DNA of 64,000 nucleotides from Bacteroidaceae bacterium (GCA_017524545.1 JAFXVN010000024.1:1-64000), one strand, 5' to 3'. Shown: positions 1 through 8,064, numbered from the stretch's first letter. Notes: generated from the sequence alone by a model not told the origin. Translations and numbers: made by a program.

Positions 1-163
1 CCAAGCCTTCGTCATGCCCCTCTACAAGTACATCAACGAGACACCGAGCCGCGTGCCCATCTCCGACTGGCACGACACGAAGACCGGCAGCATGGTGGGC
101 TTCAAGGCCCGCAGCGTCATCGGCGGCTACTGGATGAAAGTCCTCGCTGACAAGATGAAATAA
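1..163 (+). CDS. Glutaminase-family protein (DUF4965/DUF1793 type), C-terminal end only
   Basis: The reading frame enters from the left edge (first full codon at base 2) and stops with TAA at 161-163, leaving 53 residues. The segment VPISDWHDTKTGSMVGF followed by ARSVIGGYWMK matches, from memory, the conserved C-terminus of the large secreted glutaminase A-like proteins of Bacteroidetes, in which SDW-D-TKTG and GF-AR-V-GG are hallmark stretches. The catalytic part lies outside the window, so activity cannot be judged. A strong hairpin terminator follows 23 bases after the stop. Confidence 0.7.
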   Translation, partial: QAFVMPLYKYINETPSRVPISDWHDTKTGSMVGFKARSVIGGYWMKVLADKMK

Positions 164-186
164 TTCAGGTCTGATTCCTGACTAAC

Positions 187-230
187 ACAAGAACTCCCCC
201 TGCGGCACATGCCGCAGGGGGAGTTCTTGT
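187..230 (+). terminator. Perfect 21-bp hairpin terminator
   Basis: The arms at 187-207 and 210-230 are exact reverse complements (21 bp, GC-rich centre CTCCCCCTGCGGCA) around a 2-nt nominal loop. A short T-rich stretch follows. It lies just after the stop of the gene entering from the left, so it most likely ends that transcript. Confidence 0.8.
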
Positions 231-410
231 GTTTATCTATTGGACTTACTCTACCTAAACAAAGTTGTTCTCATCATCATCGCCGCACGATGCAAGACTA
301 ACACTTAACATTGCTACTATCATAAAAGACAGCAAAACATAACAATAATGTTTCATCATTTTTATTTCATTTGCCCCACCAGTTCCTCAAAGAGCGATTA
401 TTAGATGCAG

Positions 411-581
411 GAAGCGTGGAACTGATATATACGCATCTTCATATGGAGGCCCTGAGATTGCCTGTTAGACAAGATGCTATAACAGCAGTCCACGCTATAA
501 ACGTGGAAGCCGTTATCTCACCTCATGTCTAACGTCGGAAGTTTCTCAGGTTTCCATATGACAAGACGAGCATAACGCTTC
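411..581. ncRNA. Large nested inverted repeat, candidate structured RNA or MITE
   Basis: The 507-bp gap between 231 and 737 has no credible gene but holds a 171-nt nested pairing. Outermost to innermost: GAAGCGT (411-417) with ACGCTTC (575-581), CATATGGA (440-447) with TCCATATG (553-560), CCTGAG (451-456) with CTCAGG (545-550), GTTAGACA (464-471) with TGTCTAAC (526-533), ATAAC (479-483) with GTTAT (512-516), and CCACG (490-494) with CGTGG (502-506). All pairs are collinear, as in one long irregular hairpin. No clear TAnnTTTG box or terminator borders it, so strand is unknown. A 6S-like RNA, a regulatory RNA or a palindromic mobile remnant are all possible. The rest of the gap, up to the -7 box at 707, shows nothing recognisable. 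Confidence 0.4.
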
Positions 582-706
582 GTTTATTTTCCGATAAGTG
601 TTCGTACCAGACCGCTGTGTGGCACAAAACCATTGCAATTGTACAAACAAAAACCTAAACTGCAAAGAAAAGCCTCTGGATTTTTTGTTTTTTACTGAAA
701 ATCATT

Positions 707-714
707 TAACTTTG
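707..714 (+). promoter_or_regulatory. -7 box TAACTTTG of the toxin-antitoxin pair
   Basis: Exact match to the Bacteroidetes TAnnTTTG box, with TTTTTTG about 20 bases upstream as a -33 element. The expected transcription start near 721 supports the ATG at 738. Confidence 0.7.
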
Positions 715-737
715 CACTCTATAAATGAATATACCCT

Positions 738-1049
738 ATGACAGGAAAAGGTTATTCCGAAATCGAAGAAGGGAAAGGCACGGATATGTGCTGTGAACAA
801 CCAGTTGGCTATGCTGCTACAGGAAGCGGCTATGCTAACACCATGTATGAACCTGAAGACGATGTGCCACAAGCACCTGTCGGGAAGCTTGGGTTCTATA
901 CAGAAGACCTTGATGCCTTTGAAGCTCGAGTAGCAGACATAGAAGCTGACCTTGACGAGATTGAGGCAGGACATGAAGACCCACAGAAGTGGGTAACTTC
1001 GGAGCAGTTTGACCAAGCACTCTATCAACAATACCCGTGGCTACGATAA
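738..1049 (+). CDS. Putative antitoxin of a RelE/ParE-type module
   Basis: A 103-residue acidic protein with no family I can name. Its C-terminal half has an acidic, probably helical stretch (FEARVADIEADLDEIEAG) typical of the toxin-wrapping part of antitoxins. It overlaps the toxin gene by 13 bases, the usual antitoxin-first arrangement. The start at 738 fits the -7 box at 707-714 (leader about 17 nt); an internal ATG at residue 17 is an alternative. No obvious helix-turn-helix or ribbon-helix-helix is visible, so self-regulation is only assumed. The antitoxin role is inferred from position. Confidence 0.6.
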   Translation: MTGKGYSEIEEGKGTDMCCEQPVGYAATGSGYANTMYEPEDDVPQAPVGKLGFYTEDLDAFEARVADIEADLDEIEAGHEDPQKWVTSEQFDQALYQQYPWLR

Positions 1050-1354
1050 AGTGGAACAAAAGGGCAAGGCACGAGTTTGTAGAACATTTGGATTATGCGC
1101 TTGAAGAGTTCGGTGCTGCTACAGTTTCTCGCTGGTTTGCCAGGAAGAAAAGAGTTGAACATGCAATAAGCAGGTTCCCTGAATCATTCCCTCGTGAACA
1201 ACTATTGCTTAACAAACGTCGCATATACAGGCGTGCTGTTTTGATGGGATGCTTCAAACTGATATATGTATATTATCCTTCATCCGATACTGTCCGTATC
1301 GTAGATATATGGGATATGCGAATGAATCCAAAGACTCTACAGCGAAGAGTTTAA
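1037..1354 (+). CDS. RelE/ParE-family toxin
   Basis: A 105-residue basic protein starting at GTG (1037), inside the end of the preceding gene. The order KWNKRARHEF at the N-terminus, a helical middle, and FKLIYVYYPSSDTVRIVDIWDMRMNP at the C-terminus is the standard layout of ParE/RelE toxins: a helical hairpin packed on a small beta sheet ending in an I-DI-D-R-NP strand. The target (gyrase or ribosome-bound mRNA) cannot be told from sequence. No frameshift is seen, so it should be active if its partner is real. Confidence 0.75.
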   Translation: MATIKWNKRARHEFVEHLDYALEEFGAATVSRWFARKKRVEHAISRFPESFPREQLLLNKRRIYRRAVLMGCFKLIYVYYPSSDTVRIVDIWDMRMNPKTLQRRV

Positions 1355-1360
1355 CAACAT

Positions 1361-1392
1361 GAGGGTGTGTCAACATAAACTGACAAACCCTC
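1361..1392. terminator. Bidirectional terminator-like hairpin between convergent genes
   Basis: GAGGGTGTGTCA (1361-1372) pairs with TGACAAACCCTC (1381-1392), 11 of 12 positions. T residues follow on the plus side. It fills the 42-bp gap between the toxin and the convergent GH43 gene. Confidence 0.6.
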
Positions 1393-1396
1393 TTTC

Positions 1397-2434
1397 TTAG
1401 TCTTTTGCAGAGGCTGGTGTGCCGTAGGTCTGGGTGACGGGGCGGATGGTACCGTCGGGGTTATAGAACATCTCATCGACACAGACGCTGCGGCGGCCTG
1501 TGGCAGGACCATAGCCGTGCAGAGACAGGGTGCTGTTGTGGTAGAAGAGATATGTGTGCCCCTTGAAATCAACAATGCCCGGATGGATGGTGTAGCTGTC
1601 TTTGGCTGTGCCTGTAATCATGCCTTTGTACGTCCAGGGGCCTGTCACTTCTGGTGCCATAGCGTATGAAATGGTCTCGCCTCCCTCCTTGCCCCCAGAG
1701 GCATATACCATATACCACCAATCTTTTCCCTCTTCCGAACGCCGCTTATAAAGCCACGGGCCTTCCACATAGTCCTCCATAGGCAGGGACATTATCTCGC
1801 TGTCAAGTTCTATCATGTTCTGTTTGAGGCGGGCTAGGAAGCAAGTTCCATTGCCCCAACTGAGCCAAGGAGTACCGTCATCGTCAATAAAGACCGTCGG
1901 GTCGAAGTCGTTCCACCAGCCAAGGGGATGGGCATTGGGCGTCATACTATCCACAATGAGAGGCTTCCCGATAGCGTCCTGGAAGGGGCCTGTAGGCGAA
2001 TCGGAAACAGCCACGCCGATGGATTTGCAATTGGGGTCGGCACATTGTGTGCTGACAAAGTACCAGTACTTGCCGTCCTTCTCGACCACCTGAGCCGCCC
2101 AAGCCTCGCCCGAAGCCCAACTGAAGTCGGCAGGACTGAGCACAACGCCGTGCTCCGTCCAAGTCTGCATATCGTCGGTCGAGAAGCAAAGCCAGTTGGT
2201 GATGTTGAAGCCATAAAGTCCTTCGTAGCCCGCGCTGTCCTCGAAGCACTCGTCGTGACCAGTATAAAGATACAGTCGTCCGTCGAAGACGACGGGTGCA
2301 GGGTCGGCTGTGTAGCACGAGCGGATGAGGGGATTGCCTTCGTTTTGGAAGGTGACGGCTTTTTCGCCATTTGTAGAGCAAGCCAACAGGATTAGCAGCG
2401 AAAGGCAAAGGAAGGTAATGTGTTTGCGTGTCAT
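1397..2434 (-). CDS. Surface lipoprotein glycoside hydrolase, family GH43
   Basis: 345 residues. A lipoprotein signal ends in LLAC with Cys19. The GH43 five-blade propeller follows with all three catalytic acids visible: base Asp44 in TADPAPVVF, the pKa-tuning Asp178 in DFDPTVF, and acid Glu224 in YVEGPW. GH43 enzymes release arabinose or xylose from plant hemicellulose; the exact substrate cannot be read here. It is divergent from a GPH symporter and a second GH43, which suggests outside cleavage, uptake and cytoplasmic finishing of xylan fragments. The -7 box at 2479-2472 gives a leader of about 30 nt to the start at 2434. Confidence 0.85.
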   Translation of the reverse strand: MTRKHITFLCLSLLILLACSTNGEKAVTFQNEGNPLIRSCYTADPAPVVFDGRLYLYTGHDECFEDSAGYEGLYGFNITNWLCFSTDDMQTWTEHGVVLSPADFSWASGEAWAAQVVEKDGKYWYFVSTQCADPNCKSIGVAVSDSPTGPFQDAIGKPLIVDSMTPNAHPLGWWNDFDPTVFIDDDGTPWLSWGNGTCFLARLKQNMIELDSEIMSLPMEDYVEGPWLYKRRSEEGKDWWYMVYASGGKEGGETISYAMAPEVTGPWTYKGMITGTAKDSYTIHPGIVDFKGHTYLFYHNSTLSLHGYGPATGRRSVCVDEMFYNPDGTIRPVTQTYGTPASAKD

Positions 2435-2471
2435 AGTGATATTCGTTTAGTTTTTGCATTTATTCCTTCCG

Positions 2472-2479
2472 CAAAGATA
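2472..2479 (-). promoter_or_regulatory. -7 box (TATCTTTG on minus) of the GH43 lipoprotein gene
   Basis: CAAAGATA on plus. It faces away from the box at 2564-2571, so the two GH43 transcription units are divergent with about 85 bp between boxes. Confidence 0.65.
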
Positions 2480-2563
2480 GCAATAAAATATGTAGTACAA
2501 TACATTTTGCACAATTATGGTGCTTTTTCCTTTCGTTTCCGCACAGCTTTGGTGCATTTTTGC

Positions 2564-2571
2564 TATCTTTG
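2564..2571 (+). promoter_or_regulatory. -7 box TATCTTTG of the symporter-GH43 unit
   Basis: TATCTTTG followed by CA, with TTTGG (2548-2552) as a -33 element. It excludes an upstream start at 2560 for the symporter and supports 2602. Confidence 0.7.
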
Positions 2572-2601
2572 CAAAAGCAGCAGACAAAATATCATGGAAA
2601 A

Positions 2602-3996
2602 ATGGAAATAAAAGAAAAAGCAGGCTTCTATCGCCTCTCGTGGTTGCAGCGCATTGGCTTCGGTTCAGGAGATTTGGCGCAGAACCTTATCTTCCAAACG
2701 GTGGCATGTTACTTGATGCTTTACCTTACTACAGTATTGAAAATCAATCCTGCCTTCGTAGGCGGACTTATTCTTTCGGTCCGACTCATCGATTGTTTCT
2801 GGAGTCCTGTAGTTGGGCGGTATATTGACAATCGCAATCCCAAGTTGGGCAAGTATCGTGCTTACCTTCTTTACGGCGGTATCCCCCTTACTGTTGCCGC
2901 CTGCTTGCTGATGCTTCCTCATGCCGCGACTTGGTCTATGGGCTTGAAGTTGGTCTATGCAACAGTCAGCTATACCGTATTGAGCATGATATATTCAGTG
3001 GTCAATATACCCTACGGTTCCATCATGGCAAGTATGACCCGTGACAACGATGAAGTGCTGATTCTTACCTCCACACGAATGGTATGCGCCAATATCGGTC
3101 AGATTATTGTTCAAGCAGGTTTCCCTATCGGACTTGCCATTGTTGTCCATACCGCAATCGACTGGAATCAAGCTACATTTATGGCTATCGGTACAATTCC
3201 CGCCTTCATCATCCTGCCCTCTCTTCCTATATTAAAGAAGTGGTTTGGCAAGAAAGGCCTTTACTATTTGCTTCTCTCAATCGGCTTTATTGGCTTTGCC
3301 ATACTGTTCTCCATTGGCAAATTCTTCGACGTTGAAAGTTGCAATACCATCGTTCAGGCTGCAAAGGTAATGACAGGAGTAGGCCTTCTTGTCGGTTCTC
3401 TGATGTGGGCACTTGTGCCTGAAGTAATTACGGAGGCTGAGTACCGTACAGGCAACAGGCCAGCAGCCACGGTTAATGCCCTTGCTGGTGTGGCTTTCAA
3501 GGCAGGCTTCTCAATAGCAGGTTGGATTACGCCTTTGGTTATGGGAATGATTGGTTTTAACCTGGCGAGTGAACAGTCAGCCCTGCCTACCGAGCCTATA
3601 GCATGGTTTACGGTGACGTGCATTTTCGCCATTGTCGGCTTCGTCCTTTTACTTCTTTGCTTCTTTAGCTGTAAGGAAAGAATCGCTACAACACCAAAGA
3701 AACCTGTCACATACAGCGAGATGTTTGCCGAGTTCAAGGCTAACAAATGCCTTCAGTTGGTGCTCAGCATCTTTGTGGTGGTATTCCTTGCATCCTTTAT
3801 AAGTGCGCCTGTAAATGCTTACTACACCAAGCTGAATGAGTATCAGGCAACTGCACAAAATGCAATCCTGTGGTTCACTTGCATCATTCCAGCCGTCCTG
3901 CTTATTGTCGTAGGATGTCTTATTTATAAATATCCTCTTACAGACGAGAGGCTCGATGAAATCAACAAAGAAATAGAAGAAAGAAGTCAACATTAA
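2602..3996 (+). CDS. GPH-family sugar:cation symporter (MFS)
   Basis: 464 residues, polytopic, with about 12 hydrophobic segments. The N-terminal signature (GFGSGDLAQNLIF, then RLIDCFWSPVVGRYIDNR and PKLGKYRAYLLYG) is that of glycoside-pentoside-hexuronide:cation symporters of the MelB/XynB type. It would import oligosaccharides or pentosides across the inner membrane with Na+ or H+. The start at 2602 is chosen because the frame's earlier ATG at 2560 lies before the -7 box. The GH43 gene begins 2 bases after its stop, so the two are co-transcribed and the substrate is probably a xyloside or arabinoxyloside. Confidence 0.85.
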   Translation: MEIKEKAGFYRLSWLQRIGFGSGDLAQNLIFQTVACYLMLYLTTVLKINPAFVGGLILSVRLIDCFWSPVVGRYIDNRNPKLGKYRAYLLYGGIPLTVAACLLMLPHAATWSMGLKLVYATVSYTVLSMIYSVVNIPYGSIMASMTRDNDEVLILTSTRMVCANIGQIIVQAGFPIGLAIVVHTAIDWNQATFMAIGTIPAFIILPSLPILKKWFGKKGLYYLLLSIGFIGFAILFSIGKFFDVESCNTIVQAAKVMTGVGLLVGSLMWALVPEVITEAEYRTGNRPAATVNALAGVAFKAGFSIAGWITPLVMGMIGFNLASEQSALPTEPIAWFTVTCIFAIVGFVLLLLCFFSCKERIATTPKKPVTYSEMFAEFKANKCLQLVLSIFVVVFLASFISAPVNAYYTKLNEYQATAQNAILWFTCIIPAVLLIVVGCLIYKYPLTDERLDEINKEIEERSQH

Positions 3997-3998
3997 CT

Positions 3999-5048
3999 AT
4001 GAACTCTGAACTAAAAAAGCAACGCTATTTATTCCCCAGCGACTATATGGCCGACCCTTCGGTCCATGTGTTTAACAACCGTCTTTACATCTACCCCTCG
4101 CACGACATAGAGACGGGTGCTGCCTTCGACGACGACGGCGGTCACTTCCAAATGCGCGACTACCATGTGCTTTCCCTTTCAGGCAATCCCCTTGAAGCCG
4201 AAATTACCGACCACGGTGTTATCCTTGATGTTGACCAAGTGCCTTGGGCAGAGAAGCAGATGTGGGACAACGATGTTGTGGAGAAGAATGGACGCTACTA
4301 CCTCATCTTCTCGGCAAAGGACTACAATGGTGTATTTCATCTTGGTGTAGCCGTTGCCGAGCGTCCCGAAGGTCCCTTCATCCCTCAGGAACATCCCATC
4401 AGAGGTTCTTTCAGCATCGACCCCTGTGTCTTAAAAGACGACGATGGCGAGATTTACTGTTACTTCGGAGGTTTGTGGGGAGGACAACTGCAATGGAGAG
4501 CCTCCCCCGTCCCCTCCAAAGGAGGGGGGAATCGTCCCGGTGCCTCGCCGTTCTCCCCTCCTTTGGAGGGGACGGGGGAGGCTGTCGTTCTTGGCCCCGC
4601 TCCCGACAGGAAGACCCAACTTTTCTGTCCACCCGACGTGCCGGCCTTGCCTTCATTTGTGGTACGCATGAGCGACGATGTACTGCAATTCGCCGAGGCT
4701 CCGCGTCCTGTCATTATCGTAGATGAGAAAGGTGAGCCTCTCAAGGCGGGCGACCCACATCGTTTCTTCGAGGCATCGTGGATGCACAAGGCAAATGGCA
4801 AATACTTCTTCTCCTACTCAACGGGCGACAGCCACTTGCTCTGCCTTGCTGTAGGAGATAATCCTTACGGCCCCTTCCGCTTCAAGTGCGAACTGCTTCA
4901 GCCTGTCGTTGGCTGGACAACACACCACAGCATCGTCCGCTACGAGGGCCGCTGGTGGCTCTTCCACCACGACTGCGTGCCCTCGAATGACATTACCCAC
5001 CTGCGAAGCCTCAAGGTAATGCCTTTGGACGACAAACTATTTGAATAG
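3999..5048 (+). CDS. Cytoplasmic GH43 beta-xylosidase/arabinosidase with an inserted palindrome peptide
   Basis: 349 residues and no signal peptide. It resembles the Bacteroides Xsa type (bifunctional xylosidase/arabinosidase): DYMADPSVHVF with base Asp19, SIDPCVL with Asp141, FFEASWMHK with acid Glu258, and WTTHHSIV near the end. It would hydrolyse xylo-oligosaccharides brought in by the symporter just upstream. Residues 167-195 (RASPVPSKGGG through PPLEGTGEA) are encoded by a 26-bp-arm inverted repeat at 4499-4583. The family does not normally have this segment between GGLWGGQLQ and the downstream strand. Frame is kept. Whether the enzyme still folds is unknown. Confidence 0.85.
   Translation: MNSELKKQRYLFPSDYMADPSVHVFNNRLYIYPSHDIETGAAFDDDGGHFQMRDYHVLSLSGNPLEAEITDHGVILDVDQVPWAEKQMWDNDVVEKNGRYYLIFSAKDYNGVFHLGVAVAERPEGPFIPQEHPIRGSFSIDPCVLKDDDGEIYCYFGGLWGGQLQWRASPVPSKGGGNRPGASPFSPPLEGTGEAVVLGPAPDRKTQLFCPPDVPALPSFVVRMSDDVLQFAEAPRPVIIVDEKGEPLKAGDPHRFFEASWMHKANGKYFFSYSTGDSHLLCLAVGDNPYGPFRFKCELLQPVVGWTTHHSIVRYEGRWWLFHHDCVPSNDITHLRSLKVMPLDDKLFE
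4499..4583. repeat. GC-rich coding palindrome (element D1) inside GH43
   Basis: The arms 4499-4524 and 4558-4583 are perfect 26-bp reverse complements. Each contains its own smaller palindrome, CCCCTCC-AA-AGGAGGGG. The element is read through in frame. Confidence 0.9.
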
Positions 5049-5051
5049 GAT

Positions 5052-6971
5052 TTAGATGTCAACCGTCACACCGCCCATAAAGGTGGCCTTTGGCATGGGG
5101 TAGCCCTCGTTGATTTCATACTTCTGCCCGAGGAGGTTCTCGCCCTTTGCCCATAGCTTCAGCTGGCGACATAGACGATAGCCCAGGGTGAGGTGAAGCA
5201 GAGAAGCATTTTCTTGCTTGGGATTGATGCCATTGGCGGTATAGAGGCCAACGAGCTGCTGGAAGCCTGCAGTAGCCGTGAACTTGCCATAGACGCAGTC
5301 GGCTCCGATGTAACCCTTGTAGTCGGGAGCACCCACAATGGGACTGTCCATGTGCAGATAACTGTGATTCGTGCTGATGCGCCAATGATTGCTGACCTTC
5401 CATGCAGCCTCTACCTCCACACCTTTGTTGCGGAACTTGCCGGTGTTGATGTTCTTCATTGCCACCGTCTGAATCATGTTCCTGCCGTTGATGAGGAAGA
5501 GGTTGATGCCGTATGTGAGGCGACCCTCCATCAGACGCTGGCACCAGCTTACCTCATAGTTGAGCATACGCTCGGCACGGAGTTCCTCGTTGGCTGGTTT
5601 GTAGAGATACTTCTCTTTGTTCGTCGGGTTGCGGAAGCCCTTGCTGAACATGAACTTGAACTCGCCTGTCTCGATGGGACGCACCACAAAGCCCGCCTGA
5701 GGAATCCATTCGCTGCCGGAGGTGGAATGGTGGTCGTAGCGAAGGGCGGCGTTGAGCGTCACATACTTGGTTATCTCCTGACGGACATCGGCATAGCCTG
5801 CCACCTCGTCCGCATGGTTGTGTGCGCTTTGCATCTTGCGCTGCTGGGTCGTCACCGTTGCTCCCGTGTTCTTGTTCTGATACCAGGCGCGTCCGTAGAT
5901 GTGCTGGTAGTCGAAACCTGCCGTAACGCGCGTTGTCTTCGTCGCCATCATGCTTTGGTACACGGAAACACCTGCAACGGCATCGCGAGAGCGGAAGAGG
6001 TCGGTCTGTGGCTTCTTGCCCGCTTCGTAACCGTCATCTATCTTGTGATTGCCGTAATTATTGTAAATGCTGACGACACCACTGGTCTTCGCATAGTGGT
6101 TCTCAAGGACAAGATTGGCAGAGCCGCGCGTGATGCTCTGGTCGTTGTCGAGGAGCAGTTTGCTGACGGTGCCGGGGTTGCTGGCATTGAAGTGTGTGAT
6201 GTCTGCCATTGCCTTTGCATCCCAATGGTTGGACAGCTGATAGCCGAGGCTCAGGAAACCGCCGTACTGCTCAAAGCCCATGTCGGGACGATGGTTGTCC
6301 GAGCGTTGGTACTGGGCTGCAACGGTGCTCGTGAAGCGCCCTGCACGCAGTTGGTTGCTGCCCTCCACCTGTACTGTGCCGTAGCTGCCGGCTCCTGCAT
6401 TGATGGTGGTATGCTGGGAGAAGCCCCCTCCCCGCTCCCCCTTTGGGGGAGTGCCTTGTAAAGGAAGCTGGCGTGTAACGATGTTCACGACGCCGCCCAT
6501 CGCGTTGCTGCCATAAAGAAGGCTGGCGGGGCCGCGAAGCACCTCCACCCTATCGGCAATCAACGTCTGGTAAGCATCAGCTATGCCGTGGCCGAAGATG
6601 CCCTGATACTGCGGGTGTCCGTCGATGAGCACCAGCATCTGACCCGCGCCGGAACTGAGGCCGCGCACGTTGATGCTGCCCGAACCGCCCGTGCTCACGC
6701 CGTAGCCCATCACGCCCCGGCTGGTGACGAGCACGCCCGGCACCTCCTCCATGATGGCGGGAAGTATGCTGGTACGCTCGTTGGCCGTCAGCTTTTCGCG
6801 GCTGATGGTGCTGACGGTCATGGGAAGATGGCGGATGTCTGTGGCAGAACGGCTGCCCGTCACCACCACTTCGCTCATTTGTGTAGTGTCCCGAATGCTT
6901 TCTTCTGTGGTTTCGGCCTGCAAGGAGAGGCTTGCGGCAAAAGTGCCTAATAATAATGTACGGATTTGCAT
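5052..6971 (-). CDS. TonB-dependent outer-membrane receptor (BtuB/CirA-like)
   Basis: 639 residues. A signal peptide (MQIRTLLLGTFAASLSLQA) is followed by a TonB-box-like SEVVVTGSRS, a plug domain (VNVRGLSSGAG-type repeats, RVEVLRGPASLLYGSNAMGGVVNIVTR) and a beta-barrel ending in an aromatic-poor GGVTVDI strand. It imports iron chelates, cobalamin or a similar ligand, using TonB energy. The start at 6971 is chosen because the -7 box lies at 7013-7006 and the longer frame runs into a dispersed repeat. Residues 173-184 (GTPPKGERGGG region) come from a short GC palindrome. A convergent GH43 ends 3 bp away. An AraC-type regulator lies upstream on the same strand and may control it. Confidence 0.85.
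   Translation of the reverse strand: MQIRTLLLGTFAASLSLQAETTEESIRDTTQMSEVVVTGSRSATDIRHLPMTVSTISREKLTANERTSILPAIMEEVPGVLVTSRGVMGYGVSTGGSGSINVRGLSSGAGQMLVLIDGHPQYQGIFGHGIADAYQTLIADRVEVLRGPASLLYGSNAMGGVVNIVTRQLPLQGTPPKGERGGGFSQHTTINAGAGSYGTVQVEGSNQLRAGRFTSTVAAQYQRSDNHRPDMGFEQYGGFLSLGYQLSNHWDAKAMADITHFNASNPGTVSKLLLDNDQSITRGSANLVLENHYAKTSGVVSIYNNYGNHKIDDGYEAGKKPQTDLFRSRDAVAGVSVYQSMMATKTTRVTAGFDYQHIYGRAWYQNKNTGATVTTQQRKMQSAHNHADEVAGYADVRQEITKYVTLNAALRYDHHSTSGSEWIPQAGFVVRPIETGEFKFMFSKGFRNPTNKEKYLYKPANEELRAERMLNYEVSWCQRLMEGRLTYGINLFLINGRNMIQTVAMKNINTGKFRNKGVEVEAAWKVSNHWRISTNHSYLHMDSPIVGAPDYKGYIGADCVYGKFTATAGFQQLVGLYTANGINPKQENASLLHLTLGYRLCRQLKLWAKGENLLGQKYEINEGYPMPKATFMGGVTVDI
6421..6455. repeat. GC-rich coding palindrome, short form (D2), in the TonB receptor
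   Basis: It contains GCTCCCCCTTTGGGGGAGTGCC preceded by CCCCCTCCCC; the same short form recurs at 37171-37203 between genes. It is read in frame in the receptor plug region. Confidence 0.8.
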
Positions 6972-7005
6972 AACTCTGTAATTGAAAGTTGATTGTTTTC
7001 CAGTG

Positions 7006-7013
7006 CAAAGGTA
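7006..7013 (-). promoter_or_regulatory. -7 box (TACCTTTG on minus) of the TonB receptor gene
   Basis: CAAAGGTA on plus, 35 bp before the chosen start at 6971. Confidence 0.65.
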
Positions 7014-7110
7014 CGAACAATGTAGGCACAAAGCCAAGCCGATATTTCGCAACCTGTTACCGATATTTCCTATCTGCAGGATATTTGCCCCCACACCTGC
7101 ATAAGGTACA

Positions 7111-7200
7111 TCGAAGTCTGTGCTTAGAAAAGTTGTTTCGCGTGCGGAAACACTTTGTTTCACGGGCGAAACAACTTGTTTCCACTGCCGAAACAAATCA
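7111..7200. repeat. Triple GAAACA-hairpin repeat, copy 1
   Basis: Three successive small hairpins built on TGTTTC...GAAACA lie at 7134-7152, 7155-7174 and 7176-7196. A nearly identical 90-bp copy is at 31101-31190. This copy ends 2 bp before the stop codon of the AraC gene. Confidence 0.85.
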
Positions 7201-7202
7201 TC

Positions 7203-7916
7203 TCACAAGCGATTAAGATAGCGGCTGAAATGCGATGAGGTGTCGAAGTTCATCTTTGCTGCGACTTCCTTTGCGGTGAGCTTCTTATGCATGAGCAGGT
7301 GGCGGATTTCCATGACGGTGAACTGCTGAATCCAATGGCTGGGCGTGCGTCCGCTGACTTGCGTCGAGATTTTGTGCAAGTGCTTGGGGGTCACGCAGAG
7401 CTGCTGCGCATACCAGGCGACAGTCCTGTGCTGGCGATAGCTTCCTGCCTCCAACATCTGGATGAAGCGCGACATGATGTCGGCCGACCGCTGCGTGGCT
7501 TCTTGGTGCTCGAAAAGAGCGGCATGGGCATTCATGGCATCGAGATAGAGCATACGCATACTTTGCAGAACGGCCTCGTGCCTGTATGCCTCGGGTGTGT
7601 GCTCGCGGCGGAACAGAACATCCTGAAAGTCACGTTCCAGGACAGCAAGCGTCTCCCCCTCCAACAGGAAGATAGGGTGCATGAAGAGGTGCAGCCAGCC
7701 GCATGTCCCGTAGGTGCTTCGTGGCATACAGCTCGCCTGCTCCTCGGCAGGCAAAAGGAGCCGATAAAGCTGGCAATCCTCGCTTGGCCGGACGTTTCCC
7801 ACATGACTTGCCATCGCTATCATCAGACAGCCCGGCGTGAGTTCATGCTCGCGTCCCGAGAAGTGAAGCCGACAAGTGCCAGCTGTACAAAGGAGGTGCA
7901 GAATCTGTTGCTGCAT
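7203..7916 (-). CDS. AraC-family transcription regulator, C-terminus slightly short
   Basis: 237 residues. An N-terminal cupin-like sensing part (CTAGTCRLHFSGREHELTPGCLMIA) is followed by a C-terminal double helix-turn-helix (YAQQLCVTPKHLHKISTQVSGRTPSHWI, then AAKMNFDTSSHFSRYLNRL). AraC proteins usually continue another 10-15 residues past the SRYF-K motif; here the gene stops at once, next to the GAAACA repeat. It may be naturally short or trimmed by the repeat. It lies upstream of and parallel to the TonB receptor, a common regulator-receptor pairing. The start at 7916 fits the -7 box at 7948-7941. Confidence 0.8.
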   Translation of the reverse strand: MQQQILHLLCTAGTCRLHFSGREHELTPGCLMIAMASHVGNVRPSEDCQLYRLLLPAEEQASCMPRSTYGTCGWLHLFMHPIFLLEGETLAVLERDFQDVLFRREHTPEAYRHEAVLQSMRMLYLDAMNAHAALFEHQEATQRSADIMSRFIQMLEAGSYRQHRTVAWYAQQLCVTPKHLHKISTQVSGRTPSHWIQQFTVMEIRHLLMHKKLTAKEVAAKMNFDTSSHFSRYLNRL

Positions 7917-7940
7917 GACATGATAATCTTTTTACCGATG

Positions 7941-7948
7941 CAAAAGTA
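7941..7948 (-). promoter_or_regulatory. -7 box (TACTTTTG on minus) of the AraC gene
   Basis: CAAAAGTA on plus, 25 bp before the start at 7916. Confidence 0.55.
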
Positions 7949-7956
7949 CGGATTTT

Positions 7957-8050
7957 AGTTCATAGTTCATAGTTCATAATTCATAATTATTTGGCTTATC
8001 GCCCCAAAAAGGAAAAAACTATGAACTATGGACTATGAACTATGAACTAT
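7957..8050. repeat. AT-rich 7-bp-period inverted repeat (TTCATAG / CTATGAA family)
   Basis: The left arm 7957-7988 is a run of AGTTCAT units and the right arm 8017-8050 a run of ATGAACT units, so the two arms pair. The right arm runs to within 7 bp of the aminotransferase -7 box. A different 9-bp-period array (GTAAATTGT type) fills 8077-8108 up to the start codon. Confidence 0.85.
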
Positions 8051-8056
8051 TTTTTG

Positions 8057-8064
8057 TACCTTTG
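8057..8064 (+). promoter_or_regulatory. -7 box TACCTTTG of the aminotransferase gene
   Basis: TACCTTTGCA with TTTTTTG immediately before it. The leader to the ATG at 8111 is about 40 nt and consists largely of a repeat array. Confidence 0.65.

Noticed and set aside
5193-6461. A 422-residue open frame on plus, opposite the TonB receptor
   Set aside because: It is the mirror of a well-supported receptor with complete motifs. Its translation has no recognisable domain and no promoter.
5052-7196. TonB receptor starting at 7196
   Set aside because: The extra 75 residues run through the -7 box and the GAAACA repeat; the signal peptide starts at 6971.
7957-8050. CRISPR array, because of regular short direct repeats
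   Set aside because: Units are 7 bp with no spacers, and arms are mirror images; no cas gene is in the window.
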